From the NCBI RefSeq assembly GCF_002240415.1, contig NZ_CP020028.1:4675501-4739500 (forward strand): a stretch of DNA of 64,000 bases. Direction: 5' to 3'. How positions within the stretch are numbered: the stretch's first letter is position 1; every line of letters starts with the position of its first letter. The DNA comes from Paenibacillus kribbensis. Lineage in GTDB: Bacteria; Bacillota; Bacilli; Paenibacillales; Paenibacillaceae. Of this stretch, positions 33,245 through 42,456 are shown piece by piece. A program made the translations under genes and the position numbers. The notes under the pieces were generated by a model. It saw only the letters and a program-made list of their open reading frames with translations, ran no database searches and was not told where the DNA came from.

Positions 33245-34342
33245 TTGAGTGAAGTTCGTGTAGATAAGAATCAAGCGACTGAAGTTTTAGTAAAAGCAAT
33301 AGAACGAGCAACAACCAAAGGCTACAGCTGGCAATCACCATTTTCAAAAAATATCCAAACTGTATTATTTGGCACTCATTTGACTTTCCGTTATATCCTT
33401 GTCACAGCACTTTTAGCAAAAGCAACTAATCCGAAAGTAAATGCTCTTTGCTTACAAGCAGGTTCACAGCTAGATGGAGCATATGATGCAAGAAGTCTGT
33501 GTCATAATCTGTTAGTACCTTTTGAACGCAAATATTTTAATGGTGGTTTGGGAAGCTCTAATGAGCCATTTCTCAATAAACCTGCTCGGGCACCAGAGCT
33601 TAATCCCTCTAACCCAGTTCGTAGAGGAAACGATCAAATGCTACTTGATTTACTCTGCACATTCTTACCGCAAATCCAAACTCAACAAGAAGCATTTGAT
33701 GCTCTTACTGATGCTATCGCATGTTGTTTCATTAAATTTTTGGAAATTAGAAAGTCAAGTACAGTACAGGCAGCAAAAATTCCAACCTTGACTGAAATGG
33801 ACCTTTTTCTCAATGACCTTCTTGAACAAGCATGTGGTGGAGAGACCCTGGTACTAACTGTAGGTGTTTTAGTGAAACTTCATACCATGGCTTTAGCAGG
33901 AAAAACTAAGGTTGAAGTTCATGTAGTTAACCAATCTGGCGCCTCATCTAAAGAAGTTAGTGATATTGATGTTTACCTAAATAATAAAATGTTGTATGCT
34001 TTCGAAGCAAAAGATAAACTATATAAACAAGAAGATGTTGCCCATGCAGTTAGAAAAGTCATTGACTCTGGCTTCAATCGATTAATTTTTGTTTCTGGTC
34101 CAAGAGCCATGCTTCAAGAAGCGTCTAAGCAAGAACTAATAGACGCTGCCGCGCTTAAAGGGGTTTACTTAACCTTCATGTCTCATAAAAAGTTTATCAA
34201 ATTCTATCTCTCACAAATTCCACCAACAAGTATAGAACTTTTCTTCTCCACATTAATGGAACTAACACGTGAAGCAAGAATGAAAGACGACACCATCACT
34301 TACTTACAAAATACAGCACGAAAACATGGCTTTATTGAATAG
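33245..34342 (+). CDS. SacI-family type II restriction endonuclease
   Basis: A 365-residue protein resembling R.SacI in several conserved blocks: YILVTALLAKATNPKV near 51, YDARSLCHNLLVPF near 84, then the Pro-rich NEPFLNKPAR. A PD-(D/E)xK-type core is visible as SDIDVYLNNKMLYAFEAKDK (Asp, then Glu-x-Lys) near 238-257. If specificity is shared with SacI it would cut GAGCTC; this is inference. TTG start after GGGGG. It diverges from the m5C methylase gene, its likely partner. Confidence 0.75.
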   Translation: MSEVRVDKNQATEVLVKAIERATTKGYSWQSPFSKNIQTVLFGTHLTFRYILVTALLAKATNPKVNALCLQAGSQLDGAYDARSLCHNLLVPFERKYFNGGLGSSNEPFLNKPARAPELNPSNPVRRGNDQMLLDLLCTFLPQIQTQQEAFDALTDAIACCFIKFLEIRKSSTVQAAKIPTLTEMDLFLNDLLEQACGGETLVLTVGVLVKLHTMALAGKTKVEVHVVNQSGASSKEVSDIDVYLNNKMLYAFEAKDKLYKQEDVAHAVRKVIDSGFNRLIFVSGPRAMLQEASKQELIDAAALKGVYLTFMSHKKFIKFYLSQIPPTSIELFFSTLMELTREARMKDDTITYLQNTARKHGFIE

Positions 34343-34351
34343 AAATACAAG

Positions 34352-34380
34352 ACCCCCGGTTAATTAATCGGGGGTTCTTT
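34352..34380. terminator. bidirectional terminator between endonuclease and glycosylase genes
   Basis: ACCCCCG and CGGGGGT form a strong stem around GTTAATTAAT, with TTCTTT on the right. It serves the rightward endonuclease gene and overlaps the end of the leftward glycosylase gene. Confidence 0.7.
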
Positions 34381-35118
34381 AGTTTGTATCTTTTTAAGAA
34401 ATAACTCATCCAAGCTATTACCCGAATCTACATAACCTCTATCAATTGATTCCCATAAATACAGAGATGCAATACTTTTAAATGGCTCCCATGAAGATTC
34501 AACTTTTTGTAGATAGTTATACTTTGGTATCTCAGGTGAATTATAAAGCCATCTGGCTGCTCTTTGCAGTCCTGCATCAGCGTAGGACATAACATTTACG
34601 CGATTTAAAGCAAATATTAAAAACATCTCCGCCGTCCATTTCCCTATACCTTTTACTTCAGTTAAACTACTTATTATTTCATTGTCCTCTTTTAGACATA
34701 TCTCATTGAAATCTATTTTTTTTGTATAAACTTTCTCAGCTAAATCCTTGATATATTCGGTTTTGGCTTTAGATAAACCCGCGGCTCTTAAATCGCCGTA
34801 TGGTATTGATATTATAGATTCTGGTGTAATTAGACCATTACATAATAGGCTTACCCGTTTACGGATAGTAGTAGCCGCTTTAGCAGAAAGCTGCTGTCCT
34901 ATAATGGAGGTTGCTAGTGCTGTGAAATAATCTTTATCTGAGTTCAGTTCCAAATTTCCAATCAAATAAATTAATTTTTCAAGCCTCGAATCAGACGAAG
35001 AAAGTAGTAAAACATTCTCATTGTATATAACTTGATTCACAAAATCATTTTTCACTAATTTATTTTTATAAATACTTTTCACTTCCAATACAGTGGTTTT
35101 GTAATTCACATATGGCAC
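34360..35118 (-). CDS. AlkA-type HhH-GPD DNA glycosylase
   Basis: A 252-residue base-excision enzyme of the 3-methyladenine glycosylase II group. ALATSIIGQQLSAKAATTIR is the conserved helical entry. The helix-hairpin-helix is VKGIGKWTAEMFLIFALNR, followed by the catalytic aspartate region (SYADAGLQRAARWLY). Such enzymes flip out alkylated or otherwise damaged bases. It lies in a restriction-modification island next to a decayed second glycosylase, so it may deal with lesions linked to the m5C methylase, or be simple cargo. Confidence 0.85.
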   Translation of the reverse strand: MPYVNYKTTVLEVKSIYKNKLVKNDFVNQVIYNENVLLLSSSDSRLEKLIYLIGNLELNSDKDYFTALATSIIGQQLSAKAATTIRKRVSLLCNGLITPESIISIPYGDLRAAGLSKAKTEYIKDLAEKVYTKKIDFNEICLKEDNEIISSLTEVKGIGKWTAEMFLIFALNRVNVMSYADAGLQRAARWLYNSPEIPKYNYLQKVESSWEPFKSIASLYLWESIDRGYVDSGNSLDELFLKKIQTKEPPIN

Positions 35119-35159
35119 TTCGGACTACTTCCACATACGTTATCGCAATAAAAGCACAA

Positions 35160-35807
35160 TATAACCACATCAAGTTTAAGTAAGTAAGAGCCACCTTACC
35201 TTAGATTCTTTAACAATTTTGTTAAGCAATTCAACAGTATCTTTTTCTGAGGGATATCCACCATAAAATTAGTCGCTCGTTGCTTATGATACGACGAATA
35301 TACAGATTAGACTAGAAGGTCTGAATACTAACATTCTTAAATACTCAAGGATAGGAGCAAATCCCATTTGTTTAAGCTTATAATTTCTACCTTGTCCTAA
35401 TTCCCTCGCTAAAAAATTAGGCTCATCGCTCAGAACAAAATTATCTAAACTGCCATATACAACTTCAATTCTCTCAAGAATTGATTATAGTCTAAACAAT
35501 CCATCTGTTTATCTATTGCTCTATTTCCACACTTACTATCTTTAAGCTGCTGTGCTAAAAGCTTTTTAAATACCAGTTTTATTTTATCTTTTTCAAAACC
35601 GAAAAAGATATCGGTTATTTTTTTAATATTTTTAACTATATATCCCTATAGCCTTTGATTGCTCAACATGACAAGAATCATACCTTTTACATGTTCATCT
35701 AAAGCAAATACTTCTCCTAGTTTTCTTCGCTCAGATCTTTTAACTTGACCAAGATCATTAATTTTCCCTTTAAAATCATAGCCAATCTTATTTAATATTT
35801 CTTCCAT
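35160..35807 (-). pseudogene. decayed HhH-GPD-like DNA glycosylase
   Basis: An ATG frame from 35807 (MEEILNKIGYDFKG) is interrupted by an in-frame TAG at 35646-35648, then continues (YIVKNIKKITDIFFGFEKDK). It needs two frameshifts to go on through ERIEVVYGSLDNF, then NYKLKQMGFAPILEYLRM, and finally NLYIRRIISNERLIYGGYP. The pieces together resemble a glycosylase-type HhH protein, including a YKLKxMG hairpin and an RRI-containing end. With one nonsense and two frameshift lesions it is dead. Confidence 0.6.
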
Positions 35808-35848
35808 TTTTTTATACTGGATCAATTGAGTCTACTCTTAACTTCATC

Positions 35849-36967
35849 TCAAACCTTTTCGTGGTGAATATCAGAATTCAATTCCTTCCAAAGACTCTTC
35901 ACTTTCATAGAGGTATTGACATCACTTATATAATCATTTATTTCTTTATAGAAAAAGAGCTTACTCTCATTTGGCATTGTAACTAAATGAAGATGCATCC
36001 ATTCAAAAATATCAACAAAATAATAAATTATATCTTGATAAATATACTTACCAAGCACCCCATTCAGCGCTGTTATTGATAACTCACTAGGTATATCACA
36101 TTTTCTACAGATAACGATAACTTCGTTTGTATATGTGTTATGCATTTCATCATAAGCTTTTAAAGCTTCGGAAGATTCAATAATACGTTGCTGGTCAAAA
36201 GGCTTAACTGTTACTTCATATACTTTAAGGATCAGTCCTTCCCTTGTTTCTTCATTCACATCCCCCGGCTTTTTGCTTGTAGTACTCGTAGTTGATGCTC
36301 TATCTTTATATCCAGTAACTTTTATACCCGTATTCAAAATCTCGTGATAAGAATGAAGCAATAGACCAAATATACGTTGAGGCGTGTTTCCCGCGTCGGG
36401 CACTTCTTTAATAAGCCTATTACAAATCATGTATAAAAAATTTGGATCTGTTTGAGGTTCAATATTAACATTCAATGCTTCAGCTTTTTTAGATTCGTTA
36501 AGAAGTCTTGCCAAAAGACAAACAGTAAAGTTTTCTAGCTCCTCATGCTGTGCATTTTCTATCCATTTAACTAACCGAACTACCGCCGCTGCAACGTTTG
36601 CTGGCCTTCTTTGACCAGCCCATTCATCATTTATACCCACCGTAGCTTTTGCCACGTTCAAAGGTCCCGATTTTCTATGAGGAATATTATTCTCAGATAA
36701 AATATGGCGAATCGGTTGTTCAAATAAAGGTCGTGGATTACAATTATAGAATGCTTCCGATGCCTTATAATCTCTATTGAGTAATCGAGCAACTGCTATA
36801 ACAAGTGTTATCTCTCTAAATCCCCAATTGGAAGTCGTAAAAAGCAAGTCAAGATCACTAGAGAACACTGAATCAAATGCTAGTTGGTCATTTCTCGCTT
36901 TATTAACAATCCCACGAAGTAATTGGGTGACTTCATTAAATCTCTCCTCTTTTTTATTTCGTTTCAT
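35849..36967 (-). CDS. hypothetical protein, possible nuclease of the defence island
   Basis: A 372-residue soluble protein. The N-terminal part contains RPLFEQPIRHILSENNIPHR, KSGPLNVAKATVGINDEWAG and QRRPANVAAAVVRL. Around residue 240-260 there is GDVNEE...LKVYEVTVKPFDQ, a possible PD-(D/E)xK-like arrangement (Asp, then Glu and Lys in a beta strand). Good ribosome site (AAAGGGG) before the ATG. It lies directly upstream of the dead glycosylase gene in the same direction. A restriction-type nuclease is plausible from context but I cannot name the family. Confidence 0.5.
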   Translation of the reverse strand: MKRNKKEERFNEVTQLLRGIVNKARNDQLAFDSVFSSDLDLLFTTSNWGFREITLVIAVARLLNRDYKASEAFYNCNPRPLFEQPIRHILSENNIPHRKSGPLNVAKATVGINDEWAGQRRPANVAAAVVRLVKWIENAQHEELENFTVCLLARLLNESKKAEALNVNIEPQTDPNFLYMICNRLIKEVPDAGNTPQRIFGLLLHSYHEILNTGIKVTGYKDRASTTSTTSKKPGDVNEETREGLILKVYEVTVKPFDQQRIIESSEALKAYDEMHNTYTNEVIVICRKCDIPSELSITALNGVLGKYIYQDIIYYFVDIFEWMHLHLVTMPNESKLFFYKEINDYISDVNTSMKVKSLWKELNSDIHHEKV

Positions 36968-37193
36968 TACAACAAGTCCCCTTTGTTTGCCTCAAATAAG
37001 GATATCTGCTCTATAAAAGCTTTTTCCTCATCAACAAGCTAATCTATTATCTTATATTTCGACAAAACCAGATTAATACCTCTTGGGACGAGAGGTTGAT
37101 ATTTATTTGCAATCACGACTGTTGATTAACCAAAATAGGAAATTTAACCCATAAAATCAGAGACACTTTTGAGAAGAATATGCTGGATCTGGA

Positions 37194-37620
37194 TCAGCCA
37201 TTCCACAGGTAGTTATTGCAGGAGAAATAGACGAGAAAATCGGGCAAAGGAAAGAATATCATGTTTGGGAAACGTTGTTTGAGAAACGACAAATAGCTAT
37301 TTGAGCAGGATATAGGCCATGAGAGCACAGAATAGTTGTCCATAGACCGCATTTTCCGCGTGCCAAACAGGGTTGGAATATTCAAATGTTGCGTGACCCA
37401 ACGGAAGAAGACTTCAATCTGCCACTGATCTTTATACATCTGCGCGATTTGTTCTTTGGTCAGCTGCATAAAATCGGTAACCACTCGAATTGCCCGACCT
37501 TTAAACTCTTGAAACATCACCACACGATGACGTTGCCCGGAACGACACTGCGGTGTTCCCAACTGGCAAGTGATATCTTGAATGACCGATGAATCCGGCT
37601 TGTGGGGCTGTCCTTTAAGA
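37194..37620 (-). pseudogene. IS4-family transposase fragment
   Basis: A C-terminal transposase remnant: GRAIRVVTDFMQLTKEQIAQ, then MYKDQWQIEVFFRWVTQHLN, the DDE-transposase Y-x2-R/Q...E signature in altered form, followed by LFGTRKMRSMDN. The expected Arg of YxxR is Gln. The reading frame continues upstream without a start to about 37620 (KPDSSVIQDITCQ), and the end is frameshifted. No terminal inverted repeats were identified. A dead insertion sequence near the right end of the element. Confidence 0.7.
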
Positions 37621-37663
37621 TAAGGTTTAAAAATAAAAAATTGGATCTATCGTTAATGAAACA

Positions 37664-37692
37664 AAGCTCAGGTATTGTTCCGGCCTGAGCTT
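37664..37692. terminator. stem-loop near the right end of the element
   Basis: AAGCTCAGG and CCTGAGCTT form a perfect 9-bp stem with an 11-nt loop about 80 bp beyond the rlmD stop. It may terminate rlmD (leftward) or the element's last unit; no T-run is evident. Confidence 0.35.
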
Positions 37693-37769
37693 CAGTATGA
37701 TAGAATTTTCAAGTAAAAACTCAGAAGTACTATTCCTCACTAACAATGAAAAACATTACCCTGTGTGCA

Positions 37770-39662
37770 TCAATACTTCTTATCTCGATATATTACTACC
37801 ACGCACTCCACATGCACCGTATGCGGAAACATATCCACGGGCTGCACTTCCACCGTCCTATACCCGCCATCCTCCAATATCCTTAAATCCCGTGCCAGCG
37901 TGCTTGGATTGCAGGATACATACACCACGCGCTCTGGCTGCATCTCCAGAATGGTGTCGAGCAGGCGTGGATCGCAGCCCTTACGGGGCGGATCGACGAC
38001 GATGACGTCGGGGGTGATGCCCTGCTGCTTCCAGGCGGGAATGACGTCCTCGGACGCGCCTACCTCAAACTTCACATTACGCATGTTGTTCAACAGCGCA
38101 TTACTCCGCGCATCCTCGATGGCTTCTTTGACGATCTCCACCCCATACACCTGATCCGCATGCTGAGCGAGGAACAAAGAGATCGTGCCAATACCGCAAT
38201 ACGCGTCAATCACCGTTTCTTTGCCCGTAAGCCCGGCATATTCGACGGTTTTGCTGTACAGCACTTCCGTTTGAACGGGATTCACTTGATAAAAGGATCT
38301 GGCGGAAATCGCAAACTGGACGTTTCCAATATAGTCGTAGATCACGTCACGGCCCCACAGGACGCGCGTTTCGTCGCCAAAAATAACGTTCGTTCGCTTG
38401 GTATTCACGTTCTGGCAAATGCTTGCCACGTGCGGAATATGCTCACGGATGCTGCCGACCCAGGCATCAGCATGCGGAATATCTCGTCCATTGGTGACGA
38501 GGACCAGCATCATTTCACCCGTGCGAAAAGCGGTCTTCACGACGACATGGCGCAGCAATCCGCGTCCGGTTTCCTCATTATATGCACTGATACCCAACAT
38601 TCGGCCAATCTCTTTGACACGTGCGACAACCTCGTCGTTGCGCTCATCCTGAATGAGACAGGTGTCCATATCCACGATGCGATGGCTGCCACGCGCGTAG
38701 AAGCCGCCGACAAGTCCGCCCTCGGTGACACCAATCGGTACCTGGGCTTTGTTGCGATATCGCCAGGGCTCGCTCATACCGAGCGTAGGATGTACCACTA
38801 CGCCTTGCTCACGCGCCAAATTTACGGACATGCTATCGGTATTCGGGTCCGTACTTACTGCCGAGGACGAAGCTGAGGCTGTATCGGCCTCTACACCCGT
38901 AGCCAATACCTGTGCTGCCTGGTTACCGGATTCGGTAGTCGTGTTTTCATTCGCACCCGACTCCGTTCCGGCACTGGTGCTATCAGCCACGCTTAGCTTG
39001 CCGATACGTTCCAGTACGTCCACGACGTGCTGGCGCTTCCAGCTCAGCTGTGCTTCGTAGCTCATATGCTGGATTTGGCAGCCACCGCACTGATCATAGA
39101 TGGCGCAAGGCGCCGCAATCCGGTCAGGGCTGGCCTGTACGATCTCCAGCAGCTTGGCATAGCCATACTGTTTTTTCGTTTTCAGAACCTTGACTCGTAC
39201 CTTTTCCCCCGGCAATGCGCCTGGAACAAACAGCGTAAAACCTTCGACACGCCCTACTCCCTCGCCATCGTGGTTCATGCCGATAATGTCTATTACGGCT
39301 TCATCGTTTTTTTGCACAGGCAGATCGGTACGCTCTGCACGGACTCGGTTGCGGTTTAAAGCGTGCTGTTCCCGTACATCACCGGAAGAACGTTGTGCCC
39401 CTCGCTCTTTTCCCTGTCCATCACCGGAAGAACGACGAGCCCCCCACCCTTTTTCCATCTTATTCCGGTCCGTATCCTTTATATTTCCATCAAAATTTCC
39501 ATTTCCATTCCCAATTCCAATTCGAAGCTGTCCCTTTCCAGCTCCACCTTGAGACTGTCCTTGCTCCTTCTTCGACTGCACAGTCTTTTTCTGCGGCTTT
39601 CCTTGAACAGGAGCTGCTGCATTCCGGCGGCTTTTTCCACGTCCGCTGCGGTTACTCGTCAT
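37770..39662 (-). CDS. rlmD: 23S rRNA (uracil-C5)-methyltransferase RlmD
   Basis: A 630-residue RlmD/TrmA-family enzyme that methylates a 23S rRNA uridine with AdoMet. TRAM domain at about 112-172 and Fe-S cysteines Cys186, Cys192 and Cys195. The AdoMet motif is VIDAYCGIGTISLFLA, and the catalytic cysteine lies in VYVSCNPSTLARDL. It is longer than usual because of a basic, Gly/Asn/Gln-rich N-terminal extension of about 110 residues and a Ser/Thr/Ala/Asp-rich insertion at about 224-283, both likely disordered. Its last four codons come from the integrated element. The family is certain; the exact target uridine is inferred. Confidence 0.92.
   Translation of the reverse strand: MTSNRSGRGKSRRNAAAPVQGKPQKKTVQSKKEQGQSQGGAGKGQLRIGIGNGNGNFDGNIKDTDRNKMEKGWGARRSSGDGQGKERGAQRSSGDVREQHALNRNRVRAERTDLPVQKNDEAVIDIIGMNHDGEGVGRVEGFTLFVPGALPGEKVRVKVLKTKKQYGYAKLLEIVQASPDRIAAPCAIYDQCGGCQIQHMSYEAQLSWKRQHVVDVLERIGKLSVADSTSAGTESGANENTTTESGNQAAQVLATGVEADTASASSSAVSTDPNTDSMSVNLAREQGVVVHPTLGMSEPWRYRNKAQVPIGVTEGGLVGGFYARGSHRIVDMDTCLIQDERNDEVVARVKEIGRMLGISAYNEETGRGLLRHVVVKTAFRTGEMMLVLVTNGRDIPHADAWVGSIREHIPHVASICQNVNTKRTNVIFGDETRVLWGRDVIYDYIGNVQFAISARSFYQVNPVQTEVLYSKTVEYAGLTGKETVIDAYCGIGTISLFLAQHADQVYGVEIVKEAIEDARSNALLNNMRNVKFEVGASEDVIPAWKQQGITPDVIVVDPPRKGCDPRLLDTILEMQPERVVYVSCNPSTLARDLRILEDGGYRTVEVQPVDMFPHTVHVECVVVIYRDKKY
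37782..37814 (-). repeat. right attachment site within rlmD
   Basis: 33 bp identical to 4965-4997, exactly 11 codons (His-Val-Glu-Cys through Tyr-Arg-Asp) of rlmD. To its left the element supplies AAG AAG TAT TGA in place of the displaced GAG AAA CAG TGA, so rlmD stays intact. Confidence 0.85.
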
Positions 39663-40066
39663 GATTCATGTCACTTCTTTCTGATCATCTTTTTATACCA
39701 TCTTTTTCTTCAATTCATACAATACAAACGGCCTACATGCAATATAAACATCAACCCGAAAATGCCGTTACTCCCCCACGGAGAACGGCAAGGACTCATA
39801 ACCAATAAGTCGAAACGAAATAACAGCCTCTGCAGTGTGTGCTTGTCTCGCTATCATTGGAAACGTCAACCTGTTTCAAGTAAATATTGCTTCATCGAAA
39901 ACATTATTGTTCAGAAACAAAAACCCTTCGACATCATCATTCCTCACGGTAGGATTTCGCAAAATTCGATGCCAGTCGCGCCAAGGTACAATATATAGAT
40001 GAATACAATCATTTCGTTCTATCTATCGCTAATCACAAGTCGCGCTTTGTGGATTTTGCAAAATCC
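39663..40066. other. intergenic region with a 16-bp palindrome
   Basis: No convincing gene in about 400 bp. GGATTTTGCAAAATCC (40051-40066) is a perfect palindrome abutting the stop of dgkB, and a related GGATTTCGCAAAATTC lies at 39953. They may serve as a terminator for dgkB or a repeat; function unknown. Confidence 0.35.
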
Positions 40067-40948
40067 TTACCGAAATACATTCAAGTGATGCGGCAAATTT
40101 CGGAAAGTTGCGGGCAAGGTTCCCCCCAGTTCTCCATCCAGATTAAGCTGGACATAGCCGGGTGAGGTTACTTCCATGTAATCTGTTTTAAAATGAATGA
40201 TCTTCTTGTCCTGCAAATGCTCACCACGCAGCGCAAGCGTCACTAACCGGATCATTTCCGCAAGATTACATTTGCGGACACCGATGACGTCGAGCAGCCC
40301 ATCATCTATTGTCGCCCCGGGAGCAAGCTTTTCAAACCCGCCTACTGAATTCGTATTCGCAATCAGGAAGAGCATGAACTCGTCATGTATCACTTCCTGA
40401 CCTGATGCTTTAATAATCAGCTCTTGCGGAGCCAGACTGACCATTTTCTCCATGCCTTTAAAATAGTAAGCCAGCTGGCCAATCATCGTTTTTAGCTTGC
40501 TGGGAACTTCATACGTGAGCTCGGTTAAAGTCCCTCCACCCGCAATGTTGATAAAGTAGCGGTCATTGGCTTTTCCAATATCCAGCGGCTTCGGATTTTG
40601 GCGAATAACCAGGTCGCAGTAATCCTCCCATTGCCTGGGAATCCCCAGTGCTCTGGCAAAATCATTCGTCGTTCCTACAGGGAACACGCCCAGGGGCGGG
40701 CGGTTTTCCCTTTCAGCCATTCCATTAATGACCTCATACAAAGTGCCATCGCCACCAGCGGCGATAATCATATCATACCCACGCTCTATAGCCTCTGTTG
40801 CAGCACGTGTCGCGTCCCCTTCACCCGTAGTTGCATGGCAAGAGGTTTCAATGCCGCCTTCATCCAGACGCTGCAAAACATCCGCAAGACGACGTTTCAT
40901 TTCCTCACGCCCTGAGGTCGGATTATAAATTAATCTAGCTCTTTTCAT
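40067..40948 (-). CDS. dgkB: diacylglycerol kinase (DgkB/YegS family lipid kinase)
   Basis: A 293-residue lipid kinase of the DAGK catalytic family: ARLIYNPTSG at the N-terminus, the nucleotide-binding IIAAGGDGTLYEVINGM (about 61-77), FPVGTTNDFARALGIPR, and the C-terminal beta sandwich ending QLNLDGELGGTLP. In Firmicutes the soluble DgkB returns diacylglycerol, released by lipoteichoic acid synthesis, to the phospholipid pool. Adjacent to rlmD in the same direction, a pairing common in this group. Full length. Confidence 0.88.
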   Translation of the reverse strand: MKRARLIYNPTSGREEMKRRLADVLQRLDEGGIETSCHATTGEGDATRAATEAIERGYDMIIAAGGDGTLYEVINGMAERENRPPLGVFPVGTTNDFARALGIPRQWEDYCDLVIRQNPKPLDIGKANDRYFINIAGGGTLTELTYEVPSKLKTMIGQLAYYFKGMEKMVSLAPQELIIKASGQEVIHDEFMLFLIANTNSVGGFEKLAPGATIDDGLLDVIGVRKCNLAEMIRLVTLALRGEHLQDKKIIHFKTDYMEVTSPGYVQLNLDGELGGTLPATFRNLPHHLNVFR

Positions 40949-41171
40949 TCCGTTACGCCACCCGTATATTTAATGATATTTATATTCACATACCAGTTCA
41001 TCACATTCAGTCTATACAAAATATCATCATACTGGAAAAAGACCTCTTTTACAATAAAAGAAGCCATCACTACCCCAAATATGGGAATAAAAGGACAAAA
41101 TAACACTGTAGCTGGACCAATCTACCTGAACCAAACTACTTAAGCTCAACTACCAGTAGCCTTGCGCCTGC

Positions 41172-41939
41172 TCACTTCTGCATGCCTTGCATTAATTCGC
41201 AAATTTGCCTGTCCATCCAGGTTGTGAGTAGCGGATGTGGCAGCAAAGGCTCACCTGAATAACGGTACTCAAGCCCCTCTAACCGCTTGGGAATAACGCG
41301 GCTTGTAAAATATCCTGAGCTCAAAAAAAGCGGTGCCACCATAACATCATGACCCCGCTCCTGACACCAGTAAGCTGCCTTGTCGTATACACTTTCGGGA
41401 TTTAGCAAAGCATAGTCTGTTCGTATACCGCTCACGACTTGCACTGTACGGGCCAACGAAGAAATTCCCTGCTCCCAGCGCTGAAGAAAGCCGTTATGTA
41501 CACTACCGTGTCCAATGAGTAAAATGACCTCTTTCGCAGGAGCAACAGACAATGAGCGAACCTTGTCCCACACCATGCGTGCAACATCTTCTCCGTCATC
41601 CAACGGGCTGCCGAAATGCACTCGCGCTTTTCTTCGAAAAGGCTTTAAATCCGTTTCTTTGTCCGGCGCATCCTTGACTCCCAGCGCATAGCTAATCTCA
41701 TCTATATGTGTACTGCCTGATGACATAAACAAAGGGATCACCAGTAAATCCGTTACATCCAAGGCTTCCAGATGGTCAATACCATCCTGAATCAATCTTC
41801 CTTTAACCGTTTCCAAAAATGAAACCTCTACTGGTATATCCTTCGGTATATGAAGCTTTGCGACTGCCTGATCCACCTGTTCCACCCAATACGGCTCTCT
41901 GGAGCCATGGCTGATGACTAGTATCCCAGGGCTCCGCAT
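41172..41939 (-). CDS. cbiX: sirohydrochlorin chelatase (CbiX family)
   Basis: A 255-residue two-domain chelatase. The N-terminal half has ISHGSREPYW with the metal-binding His, and ETVKGRL. The C-terminal half repeats the fold with LLIGHGSVHNGF and VAPLFLSSGYFTSRVIPKRL. These enzymes insert Co2+ or Fe2+ into sirohydrochlorin for cobalamin or siroheme. No other tetrapyrrole gene is nearby. It overlaps the end of yerC by one base, so it is translationally coupled to a TrpR-like gene. Confidence 0.8.
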   Translation of the reverse strand: MRSPGILVISHGSREPYWVEQVDQAVAKLHIPKDIPVEVSFLETVKGRLIQDGIDHLEALDVTDLLVIPLFMSSGSTHIDEISYALGVKDAPDKETDLKPFRRKARVHFGSPLDDGEDVARMVWDKVRSLSVAPAKEVILLIGHGSVHNGFLQRWEQGISSLARTVQVVSGIRTDYALLNPESVYDKAAYWCQERGHDVMVAPLFLSSGYFTSRVIPKRLEGLEYRYSGEPLLPHPLLTTWMDRQICELMQGMQK

Positions 41940-42229
41940 TAGCGTCCCAGACGTTCCAACGTCATTTTGTACCCGTCATTGCCATAGTTCAGACAACGTT
42001 TAACACGTGAAATCGTGGCTGTACTTGCGCCGGTCTCCGCTTCAATCTGGTTATACGTGCTGCCTTTGCCCAGCATACGGGCAACCTCCAGGCGTTGGGA
42101 GAGGGACTGAATTTCATTTATCGTGCACAGATCATCGAAAAATACATAGCATTCTTCCAAATTTTTAAGAGTTAAGATCGCCTCAAACAATTGATCAATA
42201 CTTTTATCATTAAGCTTTTTGAGCTGCAT
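41939..42229 (-). CDS. yerC: YerC/YecD family TrpR-like protein
   Basis: A 96-residue all-helical DNA-binding protein of the Trp-repressor superfamily: AILTLKNLEECYVFFDDLCT, then INEIQSLSQRLEVARMLGKG and the helix-turn-helix TYNQIEAETGASTATISRVK. In Firmicutes YerC is a small regulator of unclear targets and no tryptophan-binding role is established. It is followed directly by cbiX. Confidence 0.88.
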   Translation of the reverse strand: MQLKKLNDKSIDQLFEAILTLKNLEECYVFFDDLCTINEIQSLSQRLEVARMLGKGSTYNQIEAETGASTATISRVKRCLNYGNDGYKMTLERLGR

Positions 42230-42456
42230 GGATTATCATCTCCCAAGGTTACAATCTCTCCTCATTGTACCTGAGAAATAGTAGGTTTTTCAAGCATTAA
42301 CGGTTTCACGCATTACAGAACAACATTACATGACATGGCACCATACTGTACGAATGCCCAAATCCGCATTTATACCTGATTTCGGGACACACGCCTAAAC
42401 CCACTGTGCGTTTGTAACATACAGTAGAGTATCAACCTGCAAAGGAATGTGATCTC

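Larger units (their letters stand above)
4965..37814. mobile_element. integrated phage-like element at the 3' end of rlmD
   Basis: Bounded by a perfect 33-bp direct repeat (4965-4997 and 37782-37814) that spells the last shared codons of rlmD. Between the repeats lie two site-specific recombinases, a head and packaging gene set, ParB, a helicase, a putative single-chain RNA polymerase, DNA methylases, a restriction system, and a VgrG-type toxin with candidate immunity gene. No tail or lysis genes were found. Insertion into the 3' end of a 23S rRNA uracil methyltransferase gene is a known strategy of some Firmicute integrative elements. Which of the two recombinases made this junction cannot be decided from the sequence: a 33-bp identity is long for a serine integrase. 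Confidence 0.8.

Noticed and set aside
38160..38876. Long rightward open frame (238 codons) inside rlmD
   Set aside because: Antisense shadow of a high-GC, fully supported gene; no ribosome site and no protein-like domain.
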